The notes: generated from the letters alone by a model not told the origin. A stretch of 64,000 nt of DNA from Roseococcus sp. SYP-B2431 (GCF_004336745.1 NZ_SJXD01000011.1:992001-1056000); one strand, 5' to 3'. Positions 35,772-45,032 are shown, counted from the first letter of the stretch. Numbers and translations: made by a program.

Positions 35772-35795
35772 TGCCCCAGGCTTAAGCCTGGGGCA
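35772..35795. repeat. Perfect 24-base palindrome with core CCAGGC-TTAA-GCCTGG
   Basis: A perfect palindrome, arms TGCCCCAGGC and GCCTGGGGCA around TTAA, lies between the enoyl-CoA hydratase stop and the TAXI leader, both on the minus strand. It may be a terminator, but there is no T-tract. The core CCAGGC-N4-GCCTGG recurs at 46183-46198, so a small palindromic repeat family is likely. Confidence 0.55.
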
Positions 35796-35838
35796 AATCC
35801 CGTGACGTCTGGTTAAGAATTCAGGTCATCCGGCATGC

Positions 35839-36633
35839 CTAACGGCCCTTGAAGACCGGCGCCCGCTTCTCACGGAAGGCGGCCAGCCCTTCCCTCAGGT
35901 CCTCGCTCTTCTGGCTGGCCTTGGCACGCTCCAGCGCCCCCGCCTCGTCGAAATCCTGCCGGGCAATCTCGTTCAGGCTCCGCTTCACGCCCTGCACCGC
36001 GAGGGGTGCCAGCGAGGCAAGACGCGTGGCCAGCGCATCCACCCGCGCATCGAGCCGATCGGCCGGGACCACCTCCGTCAGGTAGCCGATCGCCAACATC
36101 TCCGGGGCGTGGATCTTCTCCGCCGTGAGGAAGAGCTTCTTCGCCGCATTGAGCCCGAGCCGGCTCGCATAGCGCTTCATGCCCGAGGGGTAGTAGTGGA
36201 TGCCGATCCGCGCGGCCGGCATGAACATCTCGCAGCTCTCGGTACCGATGCGGAAGTCGCAGCACAGCGCGAGATCCGTGGAGCCGCCATAGACGCCGCC
36301 ATTTAGCCGGCAGATCACGGGCACCTTCAGGTTCTCGAGCATGTCGCCCACGCTCTCGAAGGAAGGGCCGTCGTCGCGCGCCGTGACCTCGGCTTCCGGC
36401 CGGTTGGCGAGATCGCCCAGATGGTAGCCGGAGGAGAAGGACTTTCCGGTGCCCGTCAGCACCACAACGCGGATGTCCGGGTCGGCCTCGATGGTCCGAA
36501 AGTGCTCGATGAGCTTCAGCAGATCCGCCGGCTCGATGCGGTTGTGCACCGCCGGGCGGTTCAGGCGGATGGTGGCGCGCGCGCCCTCGATGGTGAGCAG
36601 AGGCGTGGTCGCCTCGGGCTGCATGCCGTCCAT
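35839..36633 (-). CDS. Enoyl-CoA hydratase/isomerase family protein
   Basis: 264 residues of the crotonase family. The oxyanion-hole segments are GKSFSSGYHLGDLA near residue 65 and VPVICRLNGGVYGGSTDLALCCDFRIG around residue 110, and the C-terminal half has the usual VVPADRLDARVDALA helix. The position of the first hydratase glutamate (in KVPVIC...GGVYGGS) does not carry a clear acidic residue, so isomerase or hydrolase activity is as likely as hydration. ATG 36633 is the start; ATG 36624 is an alternative. It lies 60 bases after the Mrp module in the same direction and may share its transcript. Confidence 0.85.
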   Translation of the reverse strand: MDGMQPEATTPLLTIEGARATIRLNRPAVHNRIEPADLLKLIEHFRTIEADPDIRVVVLTGTGKSFSSGYHLGDLANRPEAEVTARDDGPSFESVGDMLENLKVPVICRLNGGVYGGSTDLALCCDFRIGTESCEMFMPAARIGIHYYPSGMKRYASRLGLNAAKKLFLTAEKIHAPEMLAIGYLTEVVPADRLDARVDALATRLASLAPLAVQGVKRSLNEIARQDFDEAGALERAKASQKSEDLREGLAAFREKRAPVFKGR

Positions 36634-36693
36634 GGTATCTCTCCCAAGCTTCCCGGGCAGGATACGCGAAACGCCCGCTTACGAAAGGGAAGG

Positions 36694-38295
36694 TCAGACC
36701 AAGGCCAGCCCGAAGCCGAGCAGGAGCAGCAGCAGCGCGAGCCCGGCCTGCGGCCAGCAGTTCAGCATCCGCTCCAGCCCGTCCGCCGCGCGGCTCAGGG
36801 GGCCGGCGGCGCGATGAAAGCCGCGCTCGGCGGGGATCAGCACGTCGCCTTCCGGCACCGCCGGCAGGCGGCCGAGCAGCGGGGCCAGCGCCGCGCCGAT
36901 CAGCATCGGCCAGACGGCCTTCCAGAGGGCGTCGGCCTTGAACACATCGGCAAAGCTGCCGACCTCGCCGAAGAGCAGCCACGGGACGGCCATGGCGGCG
37001 GCGGTCATCCCCAGCCAGGGCAGGAGCATGCCGGGGCCGGGGCATTCGCCCCCCTCCTCCATGCCGGCGGCCAGGCGCCGCGCGAAATGCAGCATGAGCA
37101 GCGTGGTGCCGGCCGCCGAGACCATGGAAAGCGTCTCCAGCAGCCCATGGCCGAGCTGGTCCTTCACCGCCGCCTTGGCCAGCGCCCCGCCGGTCAGCGG
37201 GAAGCCCCCGAGGCTCAGCACCAGCAGCAGCACCGGGATCATCACCGCGGCCATCCGCCGCCGTCCCGCCGCATAGGCGACGCCAACGGCCAGGAAGCAG
37301 GCGCCCTTGGCCAGCACATGGTGCGAGGCATAGAAGGCCGCATCCATCGGCGTGCCCCCGTGCTCGGCCGCGAGGCCCGCCCCGAGCGCGGCCATCACCA
37401 CGCCCATCTGGCTCACGCTCGAATAGGCCAGCACGGTCTTAGGATTAGCCTGGGTGACGCCGATCGCCACACCATAGAAGGCCGTAACGAAGCCCAGCAC
37501 CGTCAGCGCCTCGCCCAGCACGGGGCCGCCTGCCTCCCAGGGCAGGAAGCGGATCAGCCCGATGATGCCGGCCTTCACGATCACGCCGCTCAGCACAGCC
37601 GAGGCCGGCATGGGCGCCGCCGGATGGGCCAGCGGCAGCCACACATGCAGCGGCACCATGCCCGCCTTCAGCCCGAAGCCCAGGATGAGCAGCGCGATGG
37701 TCGCGCCATACCAGGGCGAGGCCGGCAGCGCCGCCATGACATCCGCGATGGCAATGCTGTCGCTGGGCGAGGCCACCGCCAGCACCGCGAAACCGAACAA
37801 CAGGACGATCTCACCGAGCACCGCGAGCAGCAGATAGATCGATCCCGCGCGCCAAGCGCGCGCCGTCCGGTCGTGGATCACCAGGCCATAGGCGGCGAGG
37901 CTCACCATGGCGAAGGCCAGGTAGAAGGTGACGAGGTCGCCCGCGACGAAGACTCCGAGGCTTCCGGCCAGGGTCAGCAGCCACCAGCAGGCGAAGCGCT
38001 GCGTGGCCGGTTCGCGGGGCAGATAGGCCGCGGCATAGGCGCCGGCCGCACTCCAGAGCAGCGCCGCCACGCCAAGCAGCAGCGCCGCCGGGCGGCCGAG
38101 CTCCAGCGTGAAGCGCAGGCGGTCGGCGTCGAGCACCAGCGGCGGCTCGCCGACGGCGAAGAGCGCGGCGGCAAGGCCCGGCAGCGCCGCCAGCCAGAGC
38201 AGGCGCGGCATGCGCCGCCGCACCTCTGCCGAGAGGCAGGCCGCCAGCATCATCAGCGGCACGAGCATGGTCGCGAGAAGCAGGTCCGCGCTCAC
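36694..38295 (-). CDS. NuoL/HyfB-type proton-conducting membrane subunit (Mrp-like module)
   Basis: 533 residues, all membrane helices of the proton-pumping oxidoreductase antiporter fold. The stretch LILGFGLKAGMVPLHVWLPLAHPAAPMPAS, read in family context, is closest to hydrogenase-4 subunit B/HycC-like proteins: the lysine in GLKAG and the histidines in LHVWLPLAHP are the ion-pathway residues. It probably takes the place of the NuoL-like N-terminal domain of MrpA, which has no separate gene here. The GTG start at 38295 overlaps the mnhD-like stop (GTGA). Last gene of the module. Confidence 0.85.
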   Translation of the reverse strand: MSADLLLATMLVPLMMLAACLSAEVRRRMPRLLWLAALPGLAAALFAVGEPPLVLDADRLRFTLELGRPAALLLGVAALLWSAAGAYAAAYLPREPATQRFACWWLLTLAGSLGVFVAGDLVTFYLAFAMVSLAAYGLVIHDRTARAWRAGSIYLLLAVLGEIVLLFGFAVLAVASPSDSIAIADVMAALPASPWYGATIALLILGFGLKAGMVPLHVWLPLAHPAAPMPASAVLSGVIVKAGIIGLIRFLPWEAGGPVLGEALTVLGFVTAFYGVAIGVTQANPKTVLAYSSVSQMGVVMAALGAGLAAEHGGTPMDAAFYASHHVLAKGACFLAVGVAYAAGRRRMAAVMIPVLLLVLSLGGFPLTGGALAKAAVKDQLGHGLLETLSMVSAAGTTLLMLHFARRLAAGMEEGGECPGPGMLLPWLGMTAAAMAVPWLLFGEVGSFADVFKADALWKAVWPMLIGAALAPLLGRLPAVPEGDVLIPAERGFHRAAGPLSRAADGLERMLNCWPQAGLALLLLLLGFGLALV

Positions 38296-39743
38296 GGCCG
38301 CCCGATCTCCACCAGCCCGAAGGAATAGAGCGGCAGCATCCCCAGCACGACGGAGATGAGCGCGAGGAGCAGCACCATCTTCTCCGGCAGTCCGATGCCG
38401 GATGCGGCGACGGGGGCGTTCGTGCTGCCCATGCTGGCCACCAGCACCCGGAAGACATAGCCGCCGGTCAGCAGCCCGCCGCCCAGCATCACCACGGCCC
38501 ACCACCATTGCCCGGTTTGGAGCGCCGATTGAAGCAGGAGCCACTTGGCCGTGAAGCCGCCGCTCGGCGGGATGCCCATCAGCGAGAGCCCGGCGAGGCC
38601 GAAGGCGATCACCGGCACCGGCATCGCCCGCGCGACGCCACCAAGCCCCGCGATGCAGTCATGGCCCAGCGCCTTGGAAACCACCCCCGCTGCCAGGAAC
38701 ATCGAGGCCTTAGCGAAGGCATGCGAGACCGCCTGCAACACGCCGCCGAGCCAGGCGGCCGAGCCGCCCGCCAGCACCAGCGGGAACATGAAGAAGAGGT
38801 AGCCGATCTGCGCGATGGTCGAATAGGCGATCAGGAGCTTCAGCCGCGCCTGCCGCAGCGCGACGAGGCTGCCGAGCAGGATCGCCGCGGCCCCCAGCCC
38901 GGCCAGGATCTGCATCGCCGTCCCCGCCGCGTCCGGGGGCATGACGAAGAACCAGAGCCGGATCAGCAGATAGACGGAGCCCTTCACCACCAGCGCCGAC
39001 AGCATCGCACTCGCGGCGGCCGGCGCGCCCGCATGGGCCGGCGGCAGCCACAGATGCAGCGGGAAGAGCGCGGATTTCGCGATCAGCCCCGCCGTCATCA
39101 GCGCGGCGGCGAGGATGGTGGGCGTCTCCACCCGGACGACGCCGCGGAGCAGCCCGATGTCGAGCGTGCCGTAGCTGCCATAGAGCAGCGCCACGCCCAG
39201 CAGATAGAGCACGGAGCCCAGCAGCGCGAAGACCAGGTAGCGCAGCGCGGCGGCGAGCGTCTCCGCCTTGCCGTCGAGGGCGGCGAGCGGCACGGCCGCG
39301 AAGGTCAGTAGCTCTAGCCCGACGAAGAGGTTGAACAGATCGTTGCTCAGCAGCACGCAGGCCATGGCGGTCCAAAGCGCCAGCAGCAGGCACCAGAACA
39401 TCAACTTGCGGCGCGTCTCGGCCTCGCCGGCGGAAGTGCCGAACTCGGCACGCGCGAAGACGGCCGTGATGCCGAGGATGAGGGTCGTCGTCAGCAGCAG
39501 CGCCGTGGAAAGCCCGTCGGCGCGCAGAGCGAGGCCAAGCGGCGGGACCCAGGCGCCCAGATGGTAGACCAGCGGCTCGCCTCCCCCCAGCAGCGCGGCC
39601 GCGACGGCCAGCGCGACCACGAAGCCCAGCGGTGGCATCAGCAGCGCCAGCCGCTCGGCCAGGCGTGCGCCGCCGGCGAAGCCCAGCGACATCGCCACCG
39701 CCGGCAGCATCGCGGCGAGCGGCAGCAGCCCGGCCTCAATCAT
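38292..39743 (-). CDS. mnhD: Monovalent cation/H+ antiporter subunit D (MnhD/MrpD-like)
   Basis: 483 residues, NuoN/NuoM-like antiporter subunit. SALFPLHLWLPPAHAGAPAAASAMLSALVVK is the typical MrpD stretch (shown in parts: LHLWLPPAHAGAP and SALVVKGSVYLL), and QIGYLFFMFPL and GGFTAKWLLL follow. Its transmembrane lysines and glutamate (in VGLELLTF) form the ion path. ATG 39743 overlaps the preceding mnhC stop by 8 bases; earlier in-frame codons would read through mnhC in another frame. Part of the antiporter operon. Confidence 0.88.
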   Translation of the reverse strand: MIEAGLLPLAAMLPAVAMSLGFAGGARLAERLALLMPPLGFVVALAVAAALLGGGEPLVYHLGAWVPPLGLALRADGLSTALLLTTTLILGITAVFARAEFGTSAGEAETRRKLMFWCLLLALWTAMACVLLSNDLFNLFVGLELLTFAAVPLAALDGKAETLAAALRYLVFALLGSVLYLLGVALLYGSYGTLDIGLLRGVVRVETPTILAAALMTAGLIAKSALFPLHLWLPPAHAGAPAAASAMLSALVVKGSVYLLIRLWFFVMPPDAAGTAMQILAGLGAAAILLGSLVALRQARLKLLIAYSTIAQIGYLFFMFPLVLAGGSAAWLGGVLQAVSHAFAKASMFLAAGVVSKALGHDCIAGLGGVARAMPVPVIAFGLAGLSLMGIPPSGGFTAKWLLLQSALQTGQWWWAVVMLGGGLLTGGYVFRVLVASMGSTNAPVAASGIGLPEKMVLLLALISVVLGMLPLYSFGLVEIGRP

Positions 39744-40035
39744 TCCCGGAATCCCCGCGCAGCCTGGCCAGCCGCAGCAGCAGCGCGACCGCCAGCGTCG
39801 TGGCCGCGAAGGCGACCACGATGCCGGTGATGATGATGGCCTGCGGCACGGGGTCGCCGTCGAAACCCGCGCCCGCCCCACGCCGCGCCACCACGCCGAA
39901 GACCAGGAAGACGCCGCCGCCCAGCAGGTTGAAGGCCAGGATGCGCCGCAGCGGCTCGGCATGGGTCAGCACGCCGTAAAGCCCGATCCCGATCAGCGCG
40001 GCTGCCGTCGGGCCGTAGGTCGCGGCCTCGTTCAT
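39736..40035 (-). CDS. mnhC: Cation antiporter subunit C (MnhC/NuoK-like)
   Basis: 99 residues, three predicted helices: LIGIGLYGVLTH, ILAFNLLGGGVFLVFGVVA and the conserved DPVPQAIIITGIVVAFAATTLAVALLLRL end (split here), a clear MnhC/NuoK signature. ATG 40035 overlaps the previous stop (ATGA). Small membrane subunit of the Mrp complex. Confidence 0.92.
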   Translation of the reverse strand: MNEAATYGPTAAALIGIGLYGVLTHAEPLRRILAFNLLGGGVFLVFGVVARRGAGAGFDGDPVPQAIIITGIVVAFAATTLAVALLLRLARLRGDSGND

Positions 40036-40973
40036 GAGGCGGCCTCGGGCGGGCCGATCAGCAACAGGACCAGCGCGACGGCGATCGAGAAGGTCAGCGC
40101 GGCCTCGACCACCAGGATCAGCGGCTTGGTGAAGGCCGCCGGATAGGCCAGGAAGCCGTCGGCCAAGAAGCAGCCCAGCAGCCCGATGGCGATGAAGACC
40201 AGCGGCCCCGTCACCACCCAGGTCCGCATCTTCCGCGAGCTCACCGCCGGCGGACGCACGAGGCCCGCCATCCAGGCCAGCACCCACATGGCCGCGAGCA
40301 CCGTCCCGCCCTGGAAGGCGCCCCCGGGCGCATCGGCCCCGGTCCAGACGATGTGCACGCCGATGACCACGCCGATGGGCGGGAGGATCCGGGCGGCGAG
40401 GCGCAGGGCCGGGTCCCGCCGCGGCGGCTGCGCCGGCCCCGGAATACCGCCCCAGGCGTCGTCGCCGGCGACGGACCAGACGCCGATCACCGCCAGCACC
40501 AGCGCCACGGCCTCCAGCAGCGTGTCCATCGCGCGCCAGGCCAGCAGCACGCCGGAGACGGGGTTGCCCAGCTCCGTCGCGGCGAGGTTCGCGGCGGCGA
40601 GCGGTGCGAGGCTCGGCGCGGGCGTCGGCAGGCTCAGGATGGCCCAGCCCAGCGCCCCGGAAAGCAACGCGCAGAGCAGGCCGGTCGCGACGCGCAGCGG
40701 CAGGATGGGCACGTCCTTGGCCTCGGCCAGCGCCCGCGTGCCCAGCCGGGCCGAGGCGCCGAGCAGCAGCACGCCCCCTGCCCCCGCGCCCACCGCCGCC
40801 TCGGTCAACGCCACATCCACCGTGCCGAGCCGGACCCAGGCCAGCGACAGCAGCAGCCCGAAGGCGATGAAGCCAACGATCGCCTCGAAGGCGCGCTTCG
40901 CCGCGACGGTCCAGAGCGCCACGGCCACGGCCGAAAGCGCCAGAGCGAGGTCGAGAAGCAGCGCCGCGGTCAC
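40032..40973 (-). CDS. Fused MbhD-MbhE-MnhB antiporter subunit
   Basis: 313 residues combining three parts. Residues about 1-75 are the DUF4040/MbhD domain (FEAIVGFIAFGLLLSLAW, DVALTEAAVGAG). Residues about 85-170 are MbhE-like (NPVSGVLLAWRAMDTLLEAV). Residues about 190-310 are MnhB (RILPPIGVVIGVHIVW, then GADAPGGAFQGGTVLAAMWV). In ordinary Mrp systems the first two parts form the C-terminus of MrpA and MnhB is separate; in archaeal Mbh-type systems all three are separate genes. GTG 40973 overlaps the mnhG stop. The fusion explains why no full-length mrpA is present. Confidence 0.85.
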   Translation of the reverse strand: MTAALLLDLALALSAVAVALWTVAAKRAFEAIVGFIAFGLLLSLAWVRLGTVDVALTEAAVGAGAGGVLLLGASARLGTRALAEAKDVPILPLRVATGLLCALLSGALGWAILSLPTPAPSLAPLAAANLAATELGNPVSGVLLAWRAMDTLLEAVALVLAVIGVWSVAGDDAWGGIPGPAQPPRRDPALRLAARILPPIGVVIGVHIVWTGADAPGGAFQGGTVLAAMWVLAWMAGLVRPPAVSSRKMRTWVVTGPLVFIAIGLLGCFLADGFLAYPAAFTKPLILVVEAALTFSIAVALVLLLIGPPEAAS

Positions 40974-41257
40974 GATGCGTCCCGCCGCGCGACGCGGGCG
41001 ATCATCTGGCCGACCGTGCCGCCCGCGAACATGGCCAGCGCCCAGATCAGCAGGAGCTTGAGCGCGCCCAGCAGGCTCCCGGCCTGGGGCATCAGGCCGA
41101 GCACGATGAGGCCGAGGCCGAGGCCATCGGCCTTGGTCAGCGCATGCAGGCGGCTCAGCGGGTCGGGGAAGCGCAGCAGGCCAAGCGTCCCGGCCGCCAG
41201 GAAGAAGAGCCCGGCCAGCACGGCGACCACGGTGAAGGCATCGGCCAGGAGGCTCAC
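40970..41257 (-). CDS. mnhG: Cation antiporter subunit G (MnhG)
   Basis: 95 residues with three helices and the MnhG core GLLRFPDPLSRLHALTKADG. GTG 41257 overlaps the mnhF stop (GTGA). Small membrane subunit of the Mrp-type complex. Confidence 0.92.
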   Translation of the reverse strand: MSLLADAFTVVAVLAGLFFLAAGTLGLLRFPDPLSRLHALTKADGLGLGLIVLGLMPQAGSLLGALKLLLIWALAMFAGGTVGQMIARVARRDAS

Positions 41258-41514
41258 TTCCGGTCCTCCGGCGCATGGAGGGCGAAGGCGACAGAAGCGA
41301 AGGCCGCGAGCACGGAGAGCGAGAGCGCGGCATCGACGATCGCGCTGTTGCCGGCGCCTACCGCCAGCAGCAGCAACGCCGCGATCCCGCCGCTGCCCAG
41401 AAGCTGCGCCGCCATCATGCGGTCGGCGTCCGTCGGGCCCCGCAGGACGCGCCAGAGCCCGACGAGGACCGTCACCATCACGCAGCCCGAGACGACGAGC
41501 AGGAACTCAGCCAC
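41254..41514 (-). CDS. mnhF: Cation antiporter subunit F (MnhF)
   Basis: 86 residues; the LWRVLRGPTDADRMMAAQLLG segment (quoted in part: RGPTDADR) is the MnhF signature, between helices. GTG 41514 overlaps the mnhE gene by 8 bases. MnhF proteins of the wider family have been tied to cholate and sodium efflux, fitting the neighbouring efflux pump. Confidence 0.92.
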   Translation of the reverse strand: MAEFLLVVSGCVMVTVLVGLWRVLRGPTDADRMMAAQLLGSGGIAALLLLAVGAGNSAIVDAALSLSVLAAFASVAFALHAPEDRK

Positions 41515-41965
41515 CGAAGGCCCGCGTGAAACGCGCCTCCTCGATCACCATGGAGTCGTGGACGAGCTGCGAGGTGTCCAGCGCGTGAACGAGCACCGCG
41601 CCCGTCGCCTCGTCCTCGCCCGCCGGCAAGGTCCCGGGCTGCAGGCTCGCCCACGTGAGGAAGGCATCGCGCCGCGGCGATGGCGAAATCCGCACATAAC
41701 GCACGAGACCCGGCTGTACCCGCAGGTCGAAGGCGCGCCGTGCCACCTCGGTCCCGGCCAGCAGGGCCTGCACCGGAAAGCGCAGCAGCAGCCCCGCCAG
41801 GGCCAGCGGGCGCGGCCGGAACATCCCAGCCGGCAGCAGGCGCAGGCTGAACCAGGTGGCGATCGCCGCCGTGGGGATCCCCACGGCAAGATCCTTGGGA
41901 TCGGCCCCGCCGATCACGATCCAGACCGCCAGCAGCCCCGCAGATCGCAGCAGAGCGGCGGCCAT
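41507..41965 (-). CDS. mnhE: Cation antiporter subunit E (MnhE)
   Basis: 152 residues: two N-terminal helices (LLRSAGLLAVWIVIGG, LALAGLLLRFPVQALL) and a soluble C-terminal part with FLTWASLQPGTLPAGEDEA and LVHALDT, typical of MnhE. ATG 41965 has GGGAG 8 bases upstream. The gene begins 1 base after the stop of the RND permease gene, so the antiporter module seems to be translated from the same mRNA as the efflux pump. Confidence 0.92.
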   Translation of the reverse strand: MAAALLRSAGLLAVWIVIGGADPKDLAVGIPTAAIATWFSLRLLPAGMFRPRPLALAGLLLRFPVQALLAGTEVARRAFDLRVQPGLVRYVRISPSPRRDAFLTWASLQPGTLPAGEDEATGAVLVHALDTSQLVHDSMVIEEARFTRAFGG

Positions 41966-41966
41966 T

Positions 41967-44900
41967 TCAGTCGCTCCCGGCTGCCGGCTGCGGCTCACGT
42001 GCCCGGAACCAGGCGACATAGAGCGTCGGCAGGAAGACCAGCGTCAGCAGCGTCGCGACTAGCAACCCGCCCATGATGGCGAAGGCCATCGGCCCCCAGA
42101 ACACCGTGGGCGCGATGGGGATCATGCCCAGCACGGTCGAGATCGCCGTCAGCATCATCGGCCGGAAGCGCGAGGTACTGGCGGCCACCACAGCCTCCCA
42201 GACGCCCATGCCCTCCGCGCGGTCCGACTCGATCTGCACGATCAGGATGACGGCGTTCTTCGCGATCATGCCCAGCAGCGCGAGGATGCCGAGGATCGCC
42301 ACGAAGCCCAAAGGCTGGCGGAAGATCAGCAGCGCGCCCACCACGCCGATCATGCCCAGCGGCAGAACCGCCACGACCATGGCGAGGCGCTGGAAGCTTT
42401 GCAGCTGGAACATCAGGGCCGTCAGCATCAGCACGATCATGAGCGGCACGACGGCGGCGACCGAGGCGCTGGATTCCGTGCTCTCCTCGGCGATGCCGCC
42501 CGTCTCCACGCGATAGCCGGCCGGCAGCGTGGCGTTGAGCTCGGCGATGCGCGGCGCGATCTCGTTCACCACCGTCTCCGGCAGCACGCCCAGGCGCACA
42601 TCGGCCAGCACGGTGAGCGTCGGCACGCGGTCGCGGCGCCAGACCAGCGGATATTCCTGCTCGTACTCGAAGCTCACGAACTGGCTGAGCGGCACCGAGC
42701 GGCCGCCCGGCAGCGCGACCTGCATGGAGCGCAGGTTGGAGAGCGACAGCCGTTCCTCCGCCGTCGCGCGGGCCACCACGTTGATGAGGTAGATGTCGTC
42801 GCGCAGCTGGGTCACGACCGTGCCCGTCACCGCCGCGTTCAGCGCCGCCGAGACCTGGGCCGAGCTGAGGCCGAGGATCCGCGCCTGGTCCTGGTCCACC
42901 CGCACGCGCAGCTGGCGCGAGGGCTCCATCCAGTCGAAGTTCACATGCCGGGCGCCGGCGCTGGTGGAGACGACCTGCGCCACGCGCAGCGCGATCTCGC
43001 GCGCCTGTTCGAGGTCGGCGCCGTTCACCCGGTACTGGATGGGCCAGCCGACGGGCGGGCCGAGCTCCAGCGGCGAGACGCGGGCGACGACATTGGGGAA
43101 TTCCTCGGCGAGCTTGTGCTCCAGCCGGTCGCGCAGGCGGTCACGGCCCTGCAGGTCCTTCGCCACGACGACGAGCTGCGCGAAGAAGGGATTGGGCAGC
43201 TGCACGTTGAGCGGCAGATAGAAGCGGATCGCGCCGCGCCCGACATAGGTGCTCCAGCGCTCCACATCCGGATCGTCCATCAGCGCCGCGTCCAGCCGCG
43301 CGGAGAGATCGGAGCTCGCGAAGATCGAGGCGTTCTGCGGCAAGGTGAGGTCCACCACGAGCTCGGTGCGGTCCGAGGCGGGGAAGAACTGCTGCGGCAC
43401 GAAGCGGATCGCGAAGATCGCCAGGATGAAGATCGCGAAGGTCAGCGGGATGGTGACGAGCTTGCGCCGCATCGCCCCCAGCAGGAGGCCGGTGTAGAGC
43501 CGCATCATCAGCCCGACCTTCTCCGGCCTGTCGAAGACCTTCGGCTTCGGCGCCTTCAGGATCACGAGGCCGATCAGCGGCGCGAAGAGCACGGCCACGA
43601 ACCAGGAGACGATCAGCGCGATGCCGACCACGGCGAAGATGGAAAATGTATACTCGCCGGCCGCGCTCGCCGCGAAGCCGATGGGCACGAAGCCCGCGAT
43701 GGTCACCAGCGTGCCGGTCAGCATGGGCGCGGCCAGGGTGCGGTAGGCGAAGGTCGCCGCCTGCTCCTTGGTGTCGCCCACGCCGAGGCGGCGGATCATG
43801 GCGTCCACCGTGGTCATGGCGTCGTCCACCAGCAGCGTCAGCGCGATGATCAGCGCCCCCAGCGAGATGCGCTGCAGGTCGATCCCCGCCAGCGACATCA
43901 TCGGGAAGACGATCGCCAGCGTCAGCGGGATGGAGAGCGCCACCACCGAGCCCGGCCGCACGCCGAGGCTCACGAAGCTGGCGACGACGATGATCAGGAT
44001 CGCCTGCCAGAGGCTGTCGGTGAACTCGCTGATGGCGGTGTCCACCGTCACCGCCTGGTCGGCCACGAGGTGCGGCTCGATGCCGATGGGCAGCTCGGCC
44101 GTGATGCGCCGCATGGCCGCGGTGATGTTGCGGCCGAGCGCCAGGATGTCGCCGGACTCGCGCATGGCCACCGCCAGGCCGATCGCCGGGCGGCCGTTCA
44201 CGCGGAACATGGGCTGCGGCGGGTCGGAATAGGCGCGATGCACCTCGGCGATGTCGCCGAGACGGATGATGCGGTCGCCGGCGACGAAGTTCACGGCCAG
44301 GATGTCGGCCTCGGTCTCGAAGGCGCCGGAGACGCGGATGGTCAGCCGCTCGTCGCCCGTCTGCACCACGCCGGCCGGGCGCACCACGTTCTGCGCCTGG
44401 AGCGCCCCGATCAGCGCCTGGAAATTGAGGCCGAGCCCGGCCAGCCGCTCGGTGGAGAACTCGATGAAGACCTGCTCGTCCTGCGCGCCGAGGATTTTCA
44501 CCTTCGAGACGTCGGGCACCAGCAGCAGGCGGGACCGCACCGCCTCCACCTGGTCGCGCAACTCGCGATGGGTGAAGCCGTCGGCGGTGAAGCCGTAGAT
44601 GATGCCGAAGGTCTCGCCGAAATCGTCGTTGAAGCCGGGCCCGACCACGCCCTGCGGCAGCTGGCCGCGCATGTCGCCCACGCGCTTGCGGACCTCGTAC
44701 CACATGTCCGAGACGATGGCCGGCGGCGTCGAGCCCTTGAGGTTCACGAAGATCGTGGTGACGCCGGCGCTGGTGTAGCTGCGCACATCGTCGATGTTCG
44801 GCGTCTCCTGCAGGGTGCGCTCGATGCGCTCGGTCACCTGCTGCAGCGTCTCCTCCAGCGTCGCGCCGGGCCATGCCGCCTGGACGATCATGGTGCGGAA

Positions 44901-45032
44901 GGTGAAGGCCGGATCCTCGTTGCGCCCCAGCTTCAGGAAGACCAGGCAGCCCGCGACGACGGCGACCAGCATGAAATAGACCATCAGCGACTTTCGGCCG
45001 ATGGACCATTCGGAGAGGTTCGGACCGATCAC
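41967..45032 (-). CDS. RND family efflux transporter permease (HAE1/AcrB-like)
   Basis: 1021 residues with the RND plan: a first helix (LMVYFMLVAVVAGCLVFL), a large periplasmic loop, helices 2-6, a second loop and helices 8-12. The paired aspartates of the proton relay are in TLLVDDAMTTVDAM within helix 4, and the PMMSLAGIDLQRISLGALI stretch comes just before. The inner-membrane pump of a tripartite exporter for lipophilic or toxic compounds. GTG 45032 overlaps the adaptor stop (GTGA). No outer-membrane TolC gene is adjacent. The antiporter genes follow directly. Confidence 0.92.
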   Translation of the reverse strand: MIGPNLSEWSIGRKSLMVYFMLVAVVAGCLVFLKLGRNEDPAFTFRTMIVQAAWPGATLEETLQQVTERIERTLQETPNIDDVRSYTSAGVTTIFVNLKGSTPPAIVSDMWYEVRKRVGDMRGQLPQGVVGPGFNDDFGETFGIIYGFTADGFTHRELRDQVEAVRSRLLLVPDVSKVKILGAQDEQVFIEFSTERLAGLGLNFQALIGALQAQNVVRPAGVVQTGDERLTIRVSGAFETEADILAVNFVAGDRIIRLGDIAEVHRAYSDPPQPMFRVNGRPAIGLAVAMRESGDILALGRNITAAMRRITAELPIGIEPHLVADQAVTVDTAISEFTDSLWQAILIIVVASFVSLGVRPGSVVALSIPLTLAIVFPMMSLAGIDLQRISLGALIIALTLLVDDAMTTVDAMIRRLGVGDTKEQAATFAYRTLAAPMLTGTLVTIAGFVPIGFAASAAGEYTFSIFAVVGIALIVSWFVAVLFAPLIGLVILKAPKPKVFDRPEKVGLMMRLYTGLLLGAMRRKLVTIPLTFAIFILAIFAIRFVPQQFFPASDRTELVVDLTLPQNASIFASSDLSARLDAALMDDPDVERWSTYVGRGAIRFYLPLNVQLPNPFFAQLVVVAKDLQGRDRLRDRLEHKLAEEFPNVVARVSPLELGPPVGWPIQYRVNGADLEQAREIALRVAQVVSTSAGARHVNFDWMEPSRQLRVRVDQDQARILGLSSAQVSAALNAAVTGTVVTQLRDDIYLINVVARATAEERLSLSNLRSMQVALPGGRSVPLSQFVSFEYEQEYPLVWRRDRVPTLTVLADVRLGVLPETVVNEIAPRIAELNATLPAGYRVETGGIAEESTESSASVAAVVPLMIVLMLTALMFQLQSFQRLAMVVAVLPLGMIGVVGALLIFRQPLGFVAILGILALLGMIAKNAVILIVQIESDRAEGMGVWEAVVAASTSRFRPMMLTAISTVLGMIPIAPTVFWGPMAFAIMGGLLVATLLTLVFLPTLYVAWFRAREPQPAAGSD

